Below are positions 15,567 through 23,517 of a stretch of 64,000 nucleotides of DNA, one piece after another. The DNA is from Sva-07 sp963710625 (lineage in GTDB: Bacteria > Actinomycetota > Acidimicrobiia > Acidimicrobiales > Ilumatobacteraceae). Position 1 is the stretch's first letter. Every line of letters starts with the position of its first letter. The DNA lies in NCBI GenBank assembly GCA_963710625.1, contig CAVQBG010000016.1, positions 105,324 through 169,323 of the forward strand, read 5' to 3'. Both the position numbers and the translations under genes were made by a program. The notes beneath the pieces were generated by a model. It saw nothing but the letters and a program-made list of their open reading frames with translations. It was not told the origin of the DNA and ran no database searches.

Positions 15567-16394
15567 ATGAACCAGACAGAGCAGCACCCATCCACCCCGA
15601 ACCAGCCGTCCGGGCACTACATCAGCCGAAATCAGCTCTCCGTTGCCATCGGTGTCGGTGTCGCGCTGGTGCTCGCCCTCGTGTTCGCCGCCGGTGCAGC
15701 ACTCGGTTCCACCTCCACCGCGTCGGGCAACGAGGCGCTGCCGCCCGTCGTGGTGCCGTCGACCGAGCCGCCTCCCGACACGGCGCCGACGTCGACCGAA
15801 CCACCGATTGACTCGACGCCACCGTCGACCGAGCCACCAGCCCCGACGATGACCACCCCGCCGCCGTCGACCGAGCCACCGCCGCCGACCACGCTGCCGA
15901 CCCCGCCGACCACGCTGCCGACCCCGCCGACCACGCTGCCGACCCCGCCGCCGCCGACCACGCTGCCGACGCTGCCGACCACGCTGCCGACCACGCCTCC
16001 GCTTCCGCCGCCGACCACGCTGCCGACCACGCCTCCGCCTCCGCTGCCGACCACGCCTCCGCCGCCGGAACTCGCTCAGATCGTCGTCCAGGTCACCGAC
16101 ATCGTCGGCGAGGCGTCGCTGCACCTCGATGGCTCGAGGATCGCCGGCACCGGTGACAGCTTCACGGTCGGTGCCGAGTCGATCGCCCCGATCAACCTGA
16201 CCGACAGGTTGCAGAACCGCCCCGGCACGCTGGTGCTCGACTTCTGGAAGTTCCCGTGCTGGAACGCCGAGGTGAACATCGAGTTCTTCGTCGACGGCAG
16301 ACTGGCCGACAAACGGAGCATGCGTGAGTGCGACGGTGACCTGAACTGGAGCTGGGACGTCGATCCCATCGCCGGCACGGTGACCCGCACGTGA
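15567..16394 (+). CDS. Membrane-anchored Pro/Thr-rich protein
   Basis: A 275-residue protein I do not recognise. Residues ~24-46 form one transmembrane helix (VAIGVGVALVLALVFAAGAAL) after a short cytoplasmic polar N-terminus. Residues ~56-167 are a Pro/Thr/Ser-rich spacer built from PPSTEPP and TTLPTPP repeats, typical of a wall-spanning stalk. Residues ~168-275 look like a small extracellular beta domain (GEASLHLDGSRIAGTGDSF... CWNAEVNIEFFVDG), with two Cys that could pair. Its stop overlaps the next gene (GTGA), a lone receiver domain, which suggests a surface sensor or output protein linked to the two-component genes downstream. ATG 15567 is used because earlier in-frame sequence lacks a signal. 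Confidence 0.72.
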   Translation: MNQTEQHPSTPNQPSGHYISRNQLSVAIGVGVALVLALVFAAGAALGSTSTASGNEALPPVVVPSTEPPPDTAPTSTEPPIDSTPPSTEPPAPTMTTPPPSTEPPPPTTLPTPPTTLPTPPTTLPTPPPPTTLPTLPTTLPTTPPLPPPTTLPTTPPPPLPTTPPPPELAQIVVQVTDIVGEASLHLDGSRIAGTGDSFTVGAESIAPINLTDRLQNRPGTLVLDFWKFPCWNAEVNIEFFVDGRLADKRSMRECDGDLNWSWDVDPIAGTVTRT

Positions 16395-16789
16395 CGGAGC
16401 CATCCGAGGTCGCAGTGTTCCTGGTGGACGATCAGATCCCGTTCCTCCGAGCTGCAGCGGCGGTGATCGGCGCGACCGACGGCTTCCGGGTCGTCGGTTG
16501 CGCCACGTCCGGCGTCTACGCCGCCGAGCAGATCATCGAACGGGGCGGCGAACTCGGCCTCGTGTTGCTCGACGTGCATCTCGGCGATCTCGACGGCCCG
16601 GCGGTCCGGGCCCGGATCGCACGGGCGTGGCCCGATCTCGCGGTGGCGTACCTGTCGACGATGGACGAGGCCGATCTTGCCGATGACGCCGCGGAACCTC
16701 CGGTCATCGAGTTCTTCTCGAAGACATCGTTCGGCCCGGAGGTGCTTCACGGATTGCTCCCGAAGCTCGGTCGTCGAGGCGTGCGCTGA
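16391..16789 (+). CDS. Single-domain response regulator receiver
   Basis: A 132-residue stand-alone receiver domain. The acidic pocket is Asp13/Asp14 (LVDDQIPF), the phospho-acceptor is Asp61 (LLDVHLGD), a Ser/Thr switch lies in YLSTMDEA, and the conserved Lys in FFSKTSF near residue 112. There is no output domain, so it probably acts in phosphorelay or by protein contact. It is translationally coupled to the membrane P/T-rich protein (GTGA overlap) and lies 19 bases before a NarL-type kinase gene. Confidence 0.85.
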   Translation: MTEPSEVAVFLVDDQIPFLRAAAAVIGATDGFRVVGCATSGVYAAEQIIERGGELGLVLLDVHLGDLDGPAVRARIARAWPDLAVAYLSTMDEADLADDAAEPPVIEFFSKTSFGPEVLHGLLPKLGRRGVR

Positions 16790-16808
16790 AGTTTCCTACC
16801 ATGACTCG

Positions 16809-18188
16809 ATGCGACTGGGTGCCGATGATCCCGTCAGGGCACCCGGCCCGATGACCCGTTCGACCCGGGAACAGTTCCGTGCGGCTGTCGTGTCAGAACA
16901 GCGGGCTTCGTGGATCGCCATCGCGTTCCCGCTCGTGCTCTGGGCGTTCGTGGACCAGGAGCCGCTGTTGCTGGCCCTCAGTGTTGTCTTCTTCGGCTTG
17001 AGCATGTTGCGTCGCCAAGCGATCCCGGCGATCGACAGCGGTGACATCGAACGAGCGATCGTGCTGTTCACCCTGAGCAAGTGGCTCGTGTCGCTCGTGT
17101 TCGTGGTCGTGCTACCGATCACCCTGCCGATCGCCATGGTCAACATCATCATGCCGATCGCGCTGGTGTCGACGCAGCTGCCGGAGCGGCGGTTCCCGGT
17201 GATGGTCGCAGCGGCGATGGTGGTGACCCTCCTGGCGGGGATGGCGGGGTTCCTGCAGAACGTCTTCGAACTGGAGCTGAAGGTCGATCCGTGGGTCTGG
17301 CAGTGGCTGTGCATCGTGGTCCTCGTGGCGCACATCGTGCCGTTGAGTCTGATCGTGTGGCGGGCGAACCGTCAGCAGACGATCGTCCTGAACGAGGCAC
17401 TCGACGCCAACGTGCGACTCCGCGAGTCCGACGCCGAGCTCCGGCGGTCGCGCAGCCGCCTGGTGAGTGCGGCCGACGCCGAGCGGAGTCGCATCGAGCG
17501 TGATCTCCACGACGGCGCTCAGCAGCGGCTCGTCGCCGTGCTGGTGCAACTGCGCCTCGCTGCTCGTGCGGCGCGCCGGAGCGGCGATGTCGACCCCGAT
17601 GCCGTCGACGTGCTGGCCGACGACCTCGAAGCCGGGATCGAGGAGGTCCGGCGGCTCGCGCACGGCATCTACCCGCCGCTGCTCAAGATGCGCGGGCTGC
17701 CGTCGGCGCTGACCGCTGCCGCCCGTCGCAACGGTCCGCGGACGGTGGTCGTCGACGATGGGATCGGCCGGTTCGATGCTGCGGTCGAGGCCGCGGTGTA
17801 CTTCTGCTGTTCGGAAGCCGTGCAGAACGCCACCAAGTACGGCGGCGACGACGTCGAGGTGATGATCCGATTGCGCTGCGCAACCGTCGACGACAGCGAG
17901 ACGCTGATCGCGACGGTGTCGGACACGGGTCCGGGCTTCGACCCGAGGGGAGCTGCCGGCGCCGGCCGCGGCCTCGAGAACATGCGTGACCGAATCGGCG
18001 CCGTGGGCGGCGAGGTGGCCATCGAGAGCGTGATCGGAGGTGGCACCACCGTGGAACTGACGGTCCGCATTGCGGATCGCCCCGCCCGCTCGGGCGATGT
18101 CACCGCCGGCCAGGTCTCCGCTTCCGACGATGGCACCGCCGAGTTCGACATCGACCGAGGTGCATCGGTTGCCTGGGGTGGCCGATGA
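16809..18188 (+). CDS. Membrane NarL-type sensor histidine kinase
   Basis: A 459-residue kinase. Five or six hydrophobic segments cover about residues 30-190. A coiled linker leads into the HisKA_3 domain with phospho-acceptor His234 in RIERDLHDGAQQRLVAV, and a HATPase domain follows with DTGPGFDPRGAAGAGRGLENMRDR near residue 375-400. ATG 16809 is used; ATG 16851 is an alternative that would remove 14 residues. It overlaps the following LuxR regulator (ATGA) and is its evident partner. No extracellular sensor domain is present, so the signal is probably sensed in or at the membrane. Confidence 0.88.
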   Translation: MRLGADDPVRAPGPMTRSTREQFRAAVVSEQRASWIAIAFPLVLWAFVDQEPLLLALSVVFFGLSMLRRQAIPAIDSGDIERAIVLFTLSKWLVSLVFVVVLPITLPIAMVNIIMPIALVSTQLPERRFPVMVAAAMVVTLLAGMAGFLQNVFELELKVDPWVWQWLCIVVLVAHIVPLSLIVWRANRQQTIVLNEALDANVRLRESDAELRRSRSRLVSAADAERSRIERDLHDGAQQRLVAVLVQLRLAARAARRSGDVDPDAVDVLADDLEAGIEEVRRLAHGIYPPLLKMRGLPSALTAAARRNGPRTVVVDDGIGRFDAAVEAAVYFCCSEAVQNATKYGGDDVEVMIRLRCATVDDSETLIATVSDTGPGFDPRGAAGAGRGLENMRDRIGAVGGEVAIESVIGGGTTVELTVRIADRPARSGDVTAGQVSASDDGTAEFDIDRGASVAWGGR

Positions 18189-18844
18189 CGACGCTGCGGG
18201 TGGTCGTCGCGGACGACAACGTGTTCATCCGCAACGGCATTGCGGCGATGATCGACGCAATCGACGACATGGAGCTGGTGGCCGAGTGCTCCGACCTCCC
18301 CGAACTTCGCAGCGCGGTGGTGGATTACGACCCCGACCTGGTCGTCACCGACATCCAGATGCCGCCGACGCTCACCGATGAGGGGATCGTCGCGGCCATC
18401 GAGATCCGAGCGGAACGCGACGGGGTCGGTGTGCTCGTGCTGAGCCAGTACGTCGAGCCCGAATACGTGATTGCGCTGTTCGACGAGGGATCCGACGGGC
18501 TCGGATACCTCCTGAAGGAGCGGGTCGCCGATCTCGACGAATTCGAACGGGCGATCAGGTCGGTCGCGTCGGGACAGTCGGCGGTCGATCCGAAGGTCGT
18601 CGAGGTGCTCGTGTCGTCGCGGTCGCAGCGACCGTCGGAGATCGATCAGCTGACCCCGCGCGAGTCCGAGGTGCTCGGCCTGATCGCCGAAGGACTCAAC
18701 AACGCCTCGATCGCGGACCGGCTGGTATTGGGCGACAAGGCGGTCGCCAAGCACATCAACGGGATCTTCTCGAAGCTCGGCCTCACCGAGGAGGACGAGG
18801 TCCATCGCAGGGTCAAGGCGGTCCTGCTCTGGCTCGCCATGTGA
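18185..18844 (+). CDS. NarL/LuxR-family response regulator
   Basis: A 219-residue regulator with receiver domain (acidic DD at 10-11, phospho-acceptor Asp56 in VVTDIQMPP, Lys in YLLKERVAD) and C-terminal LuxR helix-turn-helix (LTPRESEVLGLIAEGLNN through KHINGIFSKLGL, residues ~158-205). Its start overlaps the upstream kinase stop, so the two form a classical two-component pair. The following gene, an alpha-galactosidase, begins 10 bases after its stop and may be in the same transcript. Confidence 0.92.
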   Translation: MTTLRVVVADDNVFIRNGIAAMIDAIDDMELVAECSDLPELRSAVVDYDPDLVVTDIQMPPTLTDEGIVAAIEIRAERDGVGVLVLSQYVEPEYVIALFDEGSDGLGYLLKERVADLDEFERAIRSVASGQSAVDPKVVEVLVSSRSQRPSEIDQLTPRESEVLGLIAEGLNNASIADRLVLGDKAVAKHINGIFSKLGLTEEDEVHRRVKAVLLWLAM

Positions 18845-18854
18845 GACTGCGCCG

Positions 18855-20978
18855 GTGCCAGAACTCGTCCATCTCCGCGGCGGCTCGTTCGATCTCGTCG
18901 TCGACGTCGCGACGCCGACGCCCACCGTCGTGCACTGGGGCCAGGCCCTGGGTGCCGCCCCTGATCTCGATGCACTCGACGCAGTGCTCGGCCGTCGCTC
19001 CGTCGCCGGGGCGCTGGGCGCGGTCGCACCGCTCAGCATCGTGCCGCTCCACGGCGAGGGCGTCGTGGGTCGTCCCGGACTCGCCGGCCGGCGGGGTGGC
19101 GGCCGTGACTGGGCCCCGCGATTCGTGTCGAGAGCGCACCGACTCGCCGGCGACGTCCTCACCGTCGACTCGATCGACGATGTCGCCGGTCTCGCCCTGA
19201 CGACGCAGATCTCGGTCGCCGATGTCGTCGGCGTGCGGGTGACGATCACCAACGTCGCCGACCGCCGCTACTCGCTCGACTCGCTGACGGTCAGTCTGCC
19301 GCTGCCCGAGGCAGCCGACGAGCTGCTCCGGTTCCAGGGTCGTTGGGCGCGTGAGTTCCAGCCCGAGCGCACGGCGTGGACCCACGGCGCCATCGTCTCC
19401 GAGCACCTCCGCGGTCGGACCTCCCACGAGCACCCGCCGCTGCTGTTCGCCGGGCCCGCCGGGTTCCGCGAATGGGCCGGCGACGTGTACGGCGTCCATC
19501 TCGCCTGGAGCGGCAACCACACGATGCTCGCCGAACGCCTCGCCGATGGTCGGCGCTACGTGCAGGCGGGCGAGCTGCTGCACCCGGGCGAGGTCGTGCT
19601 CGAGCCAGGCGAGTCCTACACGACACCGATGGTGGTCGGGGTGTTCTCGTCCGAGGGGTTGACGCCGGCCACCTGGGGATTCCACCGGGCGGTGCGGTCG
19701 AGCCCGGCGCACCCCACCACGCCGAGACCGGTGCTGATGAACACCTGGGAGGCGGTCTACTTCGACCACGACCTCGCCCGCCTTCGTGAGCTGGCCGACG
19801 TCGCCGCCGGGGTCGGCACCGAGAGGTTCGTGCTCGACGACGGATGGTTCGGCTCTCGTCGCGACGACACGTCGGGTCTCGGCGACTGGTGGGTGTCGCC
19901 GGAGGTGTACCCCGACGGGTTGGCGCCGCTGATCGATCACGTGACGGGCCTCGGAATGGAGTTCGGGATCTGGGTCGAGCCGGAGATGGTCAACCCCGAC
20001 AGCGAGCTGTACCGGGCCCACCCCGACTGGGCCCTGACGACCGACGGCTACGAGCCGGTGCTCGGCCGCAACCAGCTCGTCCTCGACCTCGCCAACCCCG
20101 ACGCGTTCGCACACGTCCTCGGCCAGCTCGACGCGTTGCTGCGCGATCACGACATCGCCTACGTGAAGTGGGACATGAACCGCGACCACGTCCAAGGGTC
20201 GGGGTCCACCGGTTCCGCGGGTACGCACGCACAGACGCTGGCGGTGTACGCGCTGCTCGACGAGCTGCGCACCCGTCATCCGTCGGTCGAGTTCGAGTCG
20301 TGTGCGAGCGGTGGAGGTCGCATCGACCTGGCGATCCTCGAGCGCGCCGAGCGTGTCTGGACCAGCGACTGCAATGACGCCCTCGAACGCCAGGCGATCC
20401 AGCGCGGTGCGTCGATGCTGCTCCCGCCCGAGGTGATGGGTGCCCACATCGGGCCGCGGCGTTCCCACACGACTGGTCGACGACACACGCTCGCCTTCCG
20501 GGCGGCGACCGCACTGTTCGGCCATCTCGGTGTCGAGTGGAACGTGGTCCGCCTCGATGCCGACGACCGTGCCCAACTGGCCGAGGCGATCGCGCTGCAC
20601 AAGCGGTTCCGGCCGTTGCTGCACTCCGGCGACGTCGTCCGGTTCGACACCGAGGAGCCGTACCTCGCCCACGGCGTGTACGCCACCGATCGGACCGAGG
20701 CGCTCGTGTCGTTCGTCCAGATGACGACGGGGCCGAGTCTCACACCGCCGCCGCTGCGTCTGCCGGGGCTCGATCCCGATCGCCGCTACCGGATCGCACA
20801 CGTCGCCCTGCCCGGTGAACGGTGGGGGCTCGCCGCGACGCAACCTGCCTGGCTCGCCGACGGTGTCGAGCTGACGGGGCGCCAACTCGCAGCCCATGGG
20901 TTGCGCCCTCCCGTGATGCACCCGGAGTCGGCGGTGCTGCTCCACGTCTGCGCGCTCGAGTCATCCCGACCCCGGTGA
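18855..20978 (+). CDS. GH36 alpha-galactosidase
   Basis: A 707-residue cytoplasmic alpha-galactosidase of glycoside hydrolase family 36. The N-terminal supersandwich domain leads into a (beta/alpha)8 barrel beginning near RPVLMNTWEAVYFDHD. The nucleophile is Asp440 in VKWDMNRDH and the acid/base is Asp505 in WTSDCNDALERQ; ESCASGGGRIDL precedes it as in the family. No signal peptide is present. Start is GTG 18855, ten bases after the LuxR regulator stop. No sugar transporter is adjacent, so how substrate enters is not clear from this window. Confidence 0.92.
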   Translation: MPELVHLRGGSFDLVVDVATPTPTVVHWGQALGAAPDLDALDAVLGRRSVAGALGAVAPLSIVPLHGEGVVGRPGLAGRRGGGRDWAPRFVSRAHRLAGDVLTVDSIDDVAGLALTTQISVADVVGVRVTITNVADRRYSLDSLTVSLPLPEAADELLRFQGRWAREFQPERTAWTHGAIVSEHLRGRTSHEHPPLLFAGPAGFREWAGDVYGVHLAWSGNHTMLAERLADGRRYVQAGELLHPGEVVLEPGESYTTPMVVGVFSSEGLTPATWGFHRAVRSSPAHPTTPRPVLMNTWEAVYFDHDLARLRELADVAAGVGTERFVLDDGWFGSRRDDTSGLGDWWVSPEVYPDGLAPLIDHVTGLGMEFGIWVEPEMVNPDSELYRAHPDWALTTDGYEPVLGRNQLVLDLANPDAFAHVLGQLDALLRDHDIAYVKWDMNRDHVQGSGSTGSAGTHAQTLAVYALLDELRTRHPSVEFESCASGGGRIDLAILERAERVWTSDCNDALERQAIQRGASMLLPPEVMGAHIGPRRSHTTGRRHTLAFRAATALFGHLGVEWNVVRLDADDRAQLAEAIALHKRFRPLLHSGDVVRFDTEEPYLAHGVYATDRTEALVSFVQMTTGPSLTPPPLRLPGLDPDRRYRIAHVALPGERWGLAATQPAWLADGVELTGRQLAAHGLRPPVMHPESAVLLHVCALESSRPR

Positions 20979-21033
20979 GTCCCGGCGCGCACGGATCGCG
21001 CTGGAGCTCATCGCAGCCGGGCTCTGCGCGACG

Positions 21034-21693
21034 TCAGAGGTGTTTCAGCGCCTCGCGGCGGGTGAGACCGGAGAGCTCGTGGGTGTCGACGAAGGCGCGG
21101 ACCGCGTCGGGGTCGGTGCGTGCGTACTCACGCAGCGCCCAGCCGATCGCCTTGCGGATGAAGAACTCGGTGTCGCCCGCCCGTCGCTCGGCGTAGTCGA
21201 ACAACCGATCGGCGTCGGTGGCGTCCTTCCAGCGCAACTGGTGCAGCATCGCCGAGCGGGCCACCCAGATGTCTTCGTCGTCGATCCATCGGTCCATCTC
21301 CGCAGCGAGTGAACGATCGGCGCGGACGAGACCGCCGACACTCCACGCAGCGAGCGCGTCGACCGTGTCCCACCACGAGCGGGTCGTGACGAAGCTGCGG
21401 ACGGCAGGGAGGTGGCGCGATCCGAGTCGGGCGACGTTGGCGCCCAACGCGTCCTGCGCGACGTACTGGAACTCCCGCTCGGGTTCCTCCCAGCAGGCGC
21501 GCGCGAAGTCGATCAGTTCGTCGCCGCTCGCGAGCCTGGCTGCGGCGGTCGTCGCCCTGGTCGCAGCACGTCGTCGCGGCGCCTTCACACCGAAGAACTC
21601 GAACCGATGCTTCATGTACGCGGCCATGGCCGGAGCTGCGACCGGGTCGGCGACCGACTCGAGTTCGTCGCGCAGGGTCTCGACCGACAGCAT
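21034..21693 (-). CDS. DNA alkylation repair (AlkD-like HEAT-repeat) protein
   Basis: A 219-residue all-helical protein of the DNA_alkylation/AlkD family, which wraps DNA with HEAT-like repeats and excises bulky or cationic alkylated bases. Diagnostic segments are MKHRFEFFGVKAPRRR near residue 25, EFQYVAQDAL, SWWDTVDALA, and RKAIGWALREYARTDPDAVRAFV near the C-terminus. ATG 21693 (MLSVETLRDEL) gives the typical N-terminus. The gene is divergent from a DUF1992 gene. Confidence 0.88.
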   Translation of the reverse strand: MLSVETLRDELESVADPVAAPAMAAYMKHRFEFFGVKAPRRRAATRATTAAARLASGDELIDFARACWEEPEREFQYVAQDALGANVARLGSRHLPAVRSFVTTRSWWDTVDALAAWSVGGLVRADRSLAAEMDRWIDDEDIWVARSAMLHQLRWKDATDADRLFDYAERRAGDTEFFIRKAIGWALREYARTDPDAVRAFVDTHELSGLTRREALKHL

Positions 21694-21784
21694 CGCCGGT
21701 CGATTCTGGTCGATCGGACGATCGGGTCCCACTCGGGACCGTCCATCCAACGAGGTACCGTGGGATCGTGTGGCAGGTCGCCGG

Positions 21785-22282
21785 ATGACCGAACGCAAGC
21801 CGACGGGCGCCAGTTGGGCATCGTGGACGGAGCGGCAGATCGACGAGGGCCGACGGGCCGGGCTCTTCGACGGCCTCGATGGCGAGGGCAGGCCGATCGC
21901 CGGGCTCGACGGACCTCACGACGAGGAGTGGTGGGTCAAGGCCAAACTCCGTCGCGAGGAGATCGACTACCTCCCGCCGACGATCGCCATCCGGCGCGAA
22001 CGCGATGCGGCGGTCGCGGCGGCGCTGAACGCCGCCGACGAGGGTGAGGTCCGCCGGATCATCGAGCAGATCAACGACCGGATCCGGTACGTGAACAGCC
22101 ACACCGTCACCGGTCCACCGTCCACCGTCTGGGTGGTCGACGTCGACTCGGTCCTCGAACGATGGAGCGCAACGCGACCGGCGCCGTCCGAGTTCGAGGA
22201 CCCTGCGGGGGTGGAGGCACCGCCGTCGTCGGGCCGGGCCATCCGATGGGCGCGCCGGGTCCGGCGGCGCGGAGGCGGGTGA
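21785..22282 (+). CDS. DUF1992 (DnaJ-homologue subfamily C member 28-type) protein
   Basis: A 165-residue protein with the DUF1992 pattern WTERQIDEGRRAGLFDGLDGEGRPI near the start, followed by a charged helical region (EEWWVKAKLRREEIDYLPPTIAIRRERD). The molecular function of the family is unknown. ATG 21785 is used; a GTG at 21770 is in frame and lies 8 bases after a TACCGT box, so a leaderless start there would add five residues. The C-terminus is Arg-rich (RWARRVRRRGGG). It converges on the HTH-citrate synthase gene, with one base between the stops. Confidence 0.78.
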   Translation: MTERKPTGASWASWTERQIDEGRRAGLFDGLDGEGRPIAGLDGPHDEEWWVKAKLRREEIDYLPPTIAIRRERDAAVAAALNAADEGEVRRIIEQINDRIRYVNSHTVTGPPSTVWVVDVDSVLERWSATRPAPSEFEDPAGVEAPPSSGRAIRWARRVRRRGGG

Positions 22283-22283
22283 G

Positions 22284-23429
22284 TCAGACCGCCGGGGTGG
22301 CGACGCCACGAAAGCGCAATGGGCGCTCGTCGAGCTCCTCGGTGAAGTGGGCGGCCCACCCGGCGATCCGGGCCACTGCGAAGATCGGTACGTCGGGCGC
22401 GAGCCCGGCCGCCCGCGTGAGTGCTCCGAGCGCGAGGTCGACGTTCGGTTGATGCGGCATCGTCCGTCCGGCTTCGGCGACGACGACATCGAGGAGATCG
22501 GCTTCGGCGGGATCGAGGCGTCGGACGTGCTCCCGGAGCAGGGGGTAGCGGGGATCGACACCTCGATACACCTTGTGGCCGAATCCGGGCACCGGCTGCC
22601 GCTGGGCGCGGTGCTTGGCGAGGACCGCTGACGGTTCCGCCTCGGCGCAGGCGGTGAGGAACCGACTGACCTCGACAGCGGCGCTTCCGTGCAGCCGGCC
22701 CTCGATCGTTGCCAAGCCGGCGGCGAAGGCCGCGTACGGCGACGCTCGGACCGACGCCGCGATCCGGACCGCCAACGTGCTCGTCGCCAACTCGTGGTCG
22801 GCGAGGAGTGCGAGTGCGGCGTCCACTGCATCGACGAGTTCGGCCGAGGGACGGTGCCGCCAGGCGCTTGCCAAGCGTGCGGCGAAGGGCCCGGTCCGTC
22901 GTGCGGCGCCGAGCACGTCCGGTGCTGCCACGAGCAGGCGTCGGGCGGCATCGGCCGCCCGGTCGTCGGGATCGCATGCCGCAAGCACGTGGGCGGCGGT
23001 TGCGATTCGGGCGATCGGCGAGATGGCCAGGTCGGCGATCGGCGACAGTGCGGCGCGCAACGCCGGTTCGGCCGACGGCCACCGTGCGGACGGTGCGTCG
23101 CCGTCGCCCGACCAGAGGAACTCGGCGACGTCCTCGAAGCGACGGGTGGCCGCCAACCCGACCGCGTCGACGCCCCGAAACGTCAGACCGTGCTCGTCGA
23201 TGGTCGTGATGCCCGAGGCGATCTGGACGTCGATCGTCGCCCTCGGGCCGCTCGGTGCCCGTCGGCTCCGCTCGGCGAGCTGCTGCACCTCGTCGCGGGC
23301 GAACAGCGACGTGCGCCCGTCCGGGGCGGTGGTTCGGGTCAGGCGACCTCGGCTCACGTAGGCGTAGAGAGTCGCCTTCGAGACACCGAGGATCGCGGCC
23401 GCCTCGGTCGATCGGATCAGCGTGCTCAC
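22284..23429 (-). CDS. Citrate synthase-like protein with N-terminal helix-turn-helix
   Basis: A 381-residue fusion. Residues ~1-55 are a MerR/excisionase-like helix-turn-helix (STEAAAILGVSKATLYAYVSRGRLTRT). The rest is a citrate/2-methylcitrate synthase fold with GFGHKVYRGVDPRYPLLREH (catalytic His), and NVDLALGAL, which keeps the Asp. The first catalytic His region reads IEGRLHGSAAVEVSRFL. It is divergent from a second citrate synthase, and the gap holds repeated GTTGAT/ATCAAC operator-like units. The protein may sense citrate-pathway metabolites and repress its own and its neighbour's gene. GTG 23429 is used; a longer open frame runs through the operators. Confidence 0.85.
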   Translation of the reverse strand: MSTLIRSTEAAAILGVSKATLYAYVSRGRLTRTTAPDGRTSLFARDEVQQLAERSRRAPSGPRATIDVQIASGITTIDEHGLTFRGVDAVGLAATRRFEDVAEFLWSGDGDAPSARWPSAEPALRAALSPIADLAISPIARIATAAHVLAACDPDDRAADAARRLLVAAPDVLGAARRTGPFAARLASAWRHRPSAELVDAVDAALALLADHELATSTLAVRIAASVRASPYAAFAAGLATIEGRLHGSAAVEVSRFLTACAEAEPSAVLAKHRAQRQPVPGFGHKVYRGVDPRYPLLREHVRRLDPAEADLLDVVVAEAGRTMPHQPNVDLALGALTRAAGLAPDVPIFAVARIAGWAAHFTEELDERPLRFRGVATPAV

Positions 23430-23450
23430 GGCTCCAGCTTCGAGCACGCG

Positions 23451-23491
23451 GTTGATTGAGTCAACGTTGATTCGATCAACGTTGATCTCAC
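23451..23491. promoter_or_regulatory. Tandem GTTGAT/ATCAAC operator-like repeats
   Basis: Two adjacent 15-base imperfect inverted repeats, GTTGATTGAGTCAAC (23451-23465) and GTTGATTCGATCAAC (23466-23480), are followed by a half site GTTGATCTCAC. They fill the gap between the divergent citrate synthase genes, one of which carries a DNA-binding domain. The period is 15 bases. An operator for that protein is the simplest reading. Confidence 0.6.
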
Positions 23492-23517
23492 AGGGTGATC
23501 GGCGGACACTCGGGGAC

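Noticed and set aside
15867..16068. Tandem DNA repeats that might be a CRISPR or minisatellite
   Set aside because: The units are short, imperfect and in frame; they encode the Pro/Thr stalk and have no spacers.
14214..16403. 729-residue minus-strand open frame rich in Arg and Gly
   Set aside because: It is antisense to lgt and the P/T-rich protein; its RGRQRR repeats are the reverse complement of the Pro/Thr codons. No family features.
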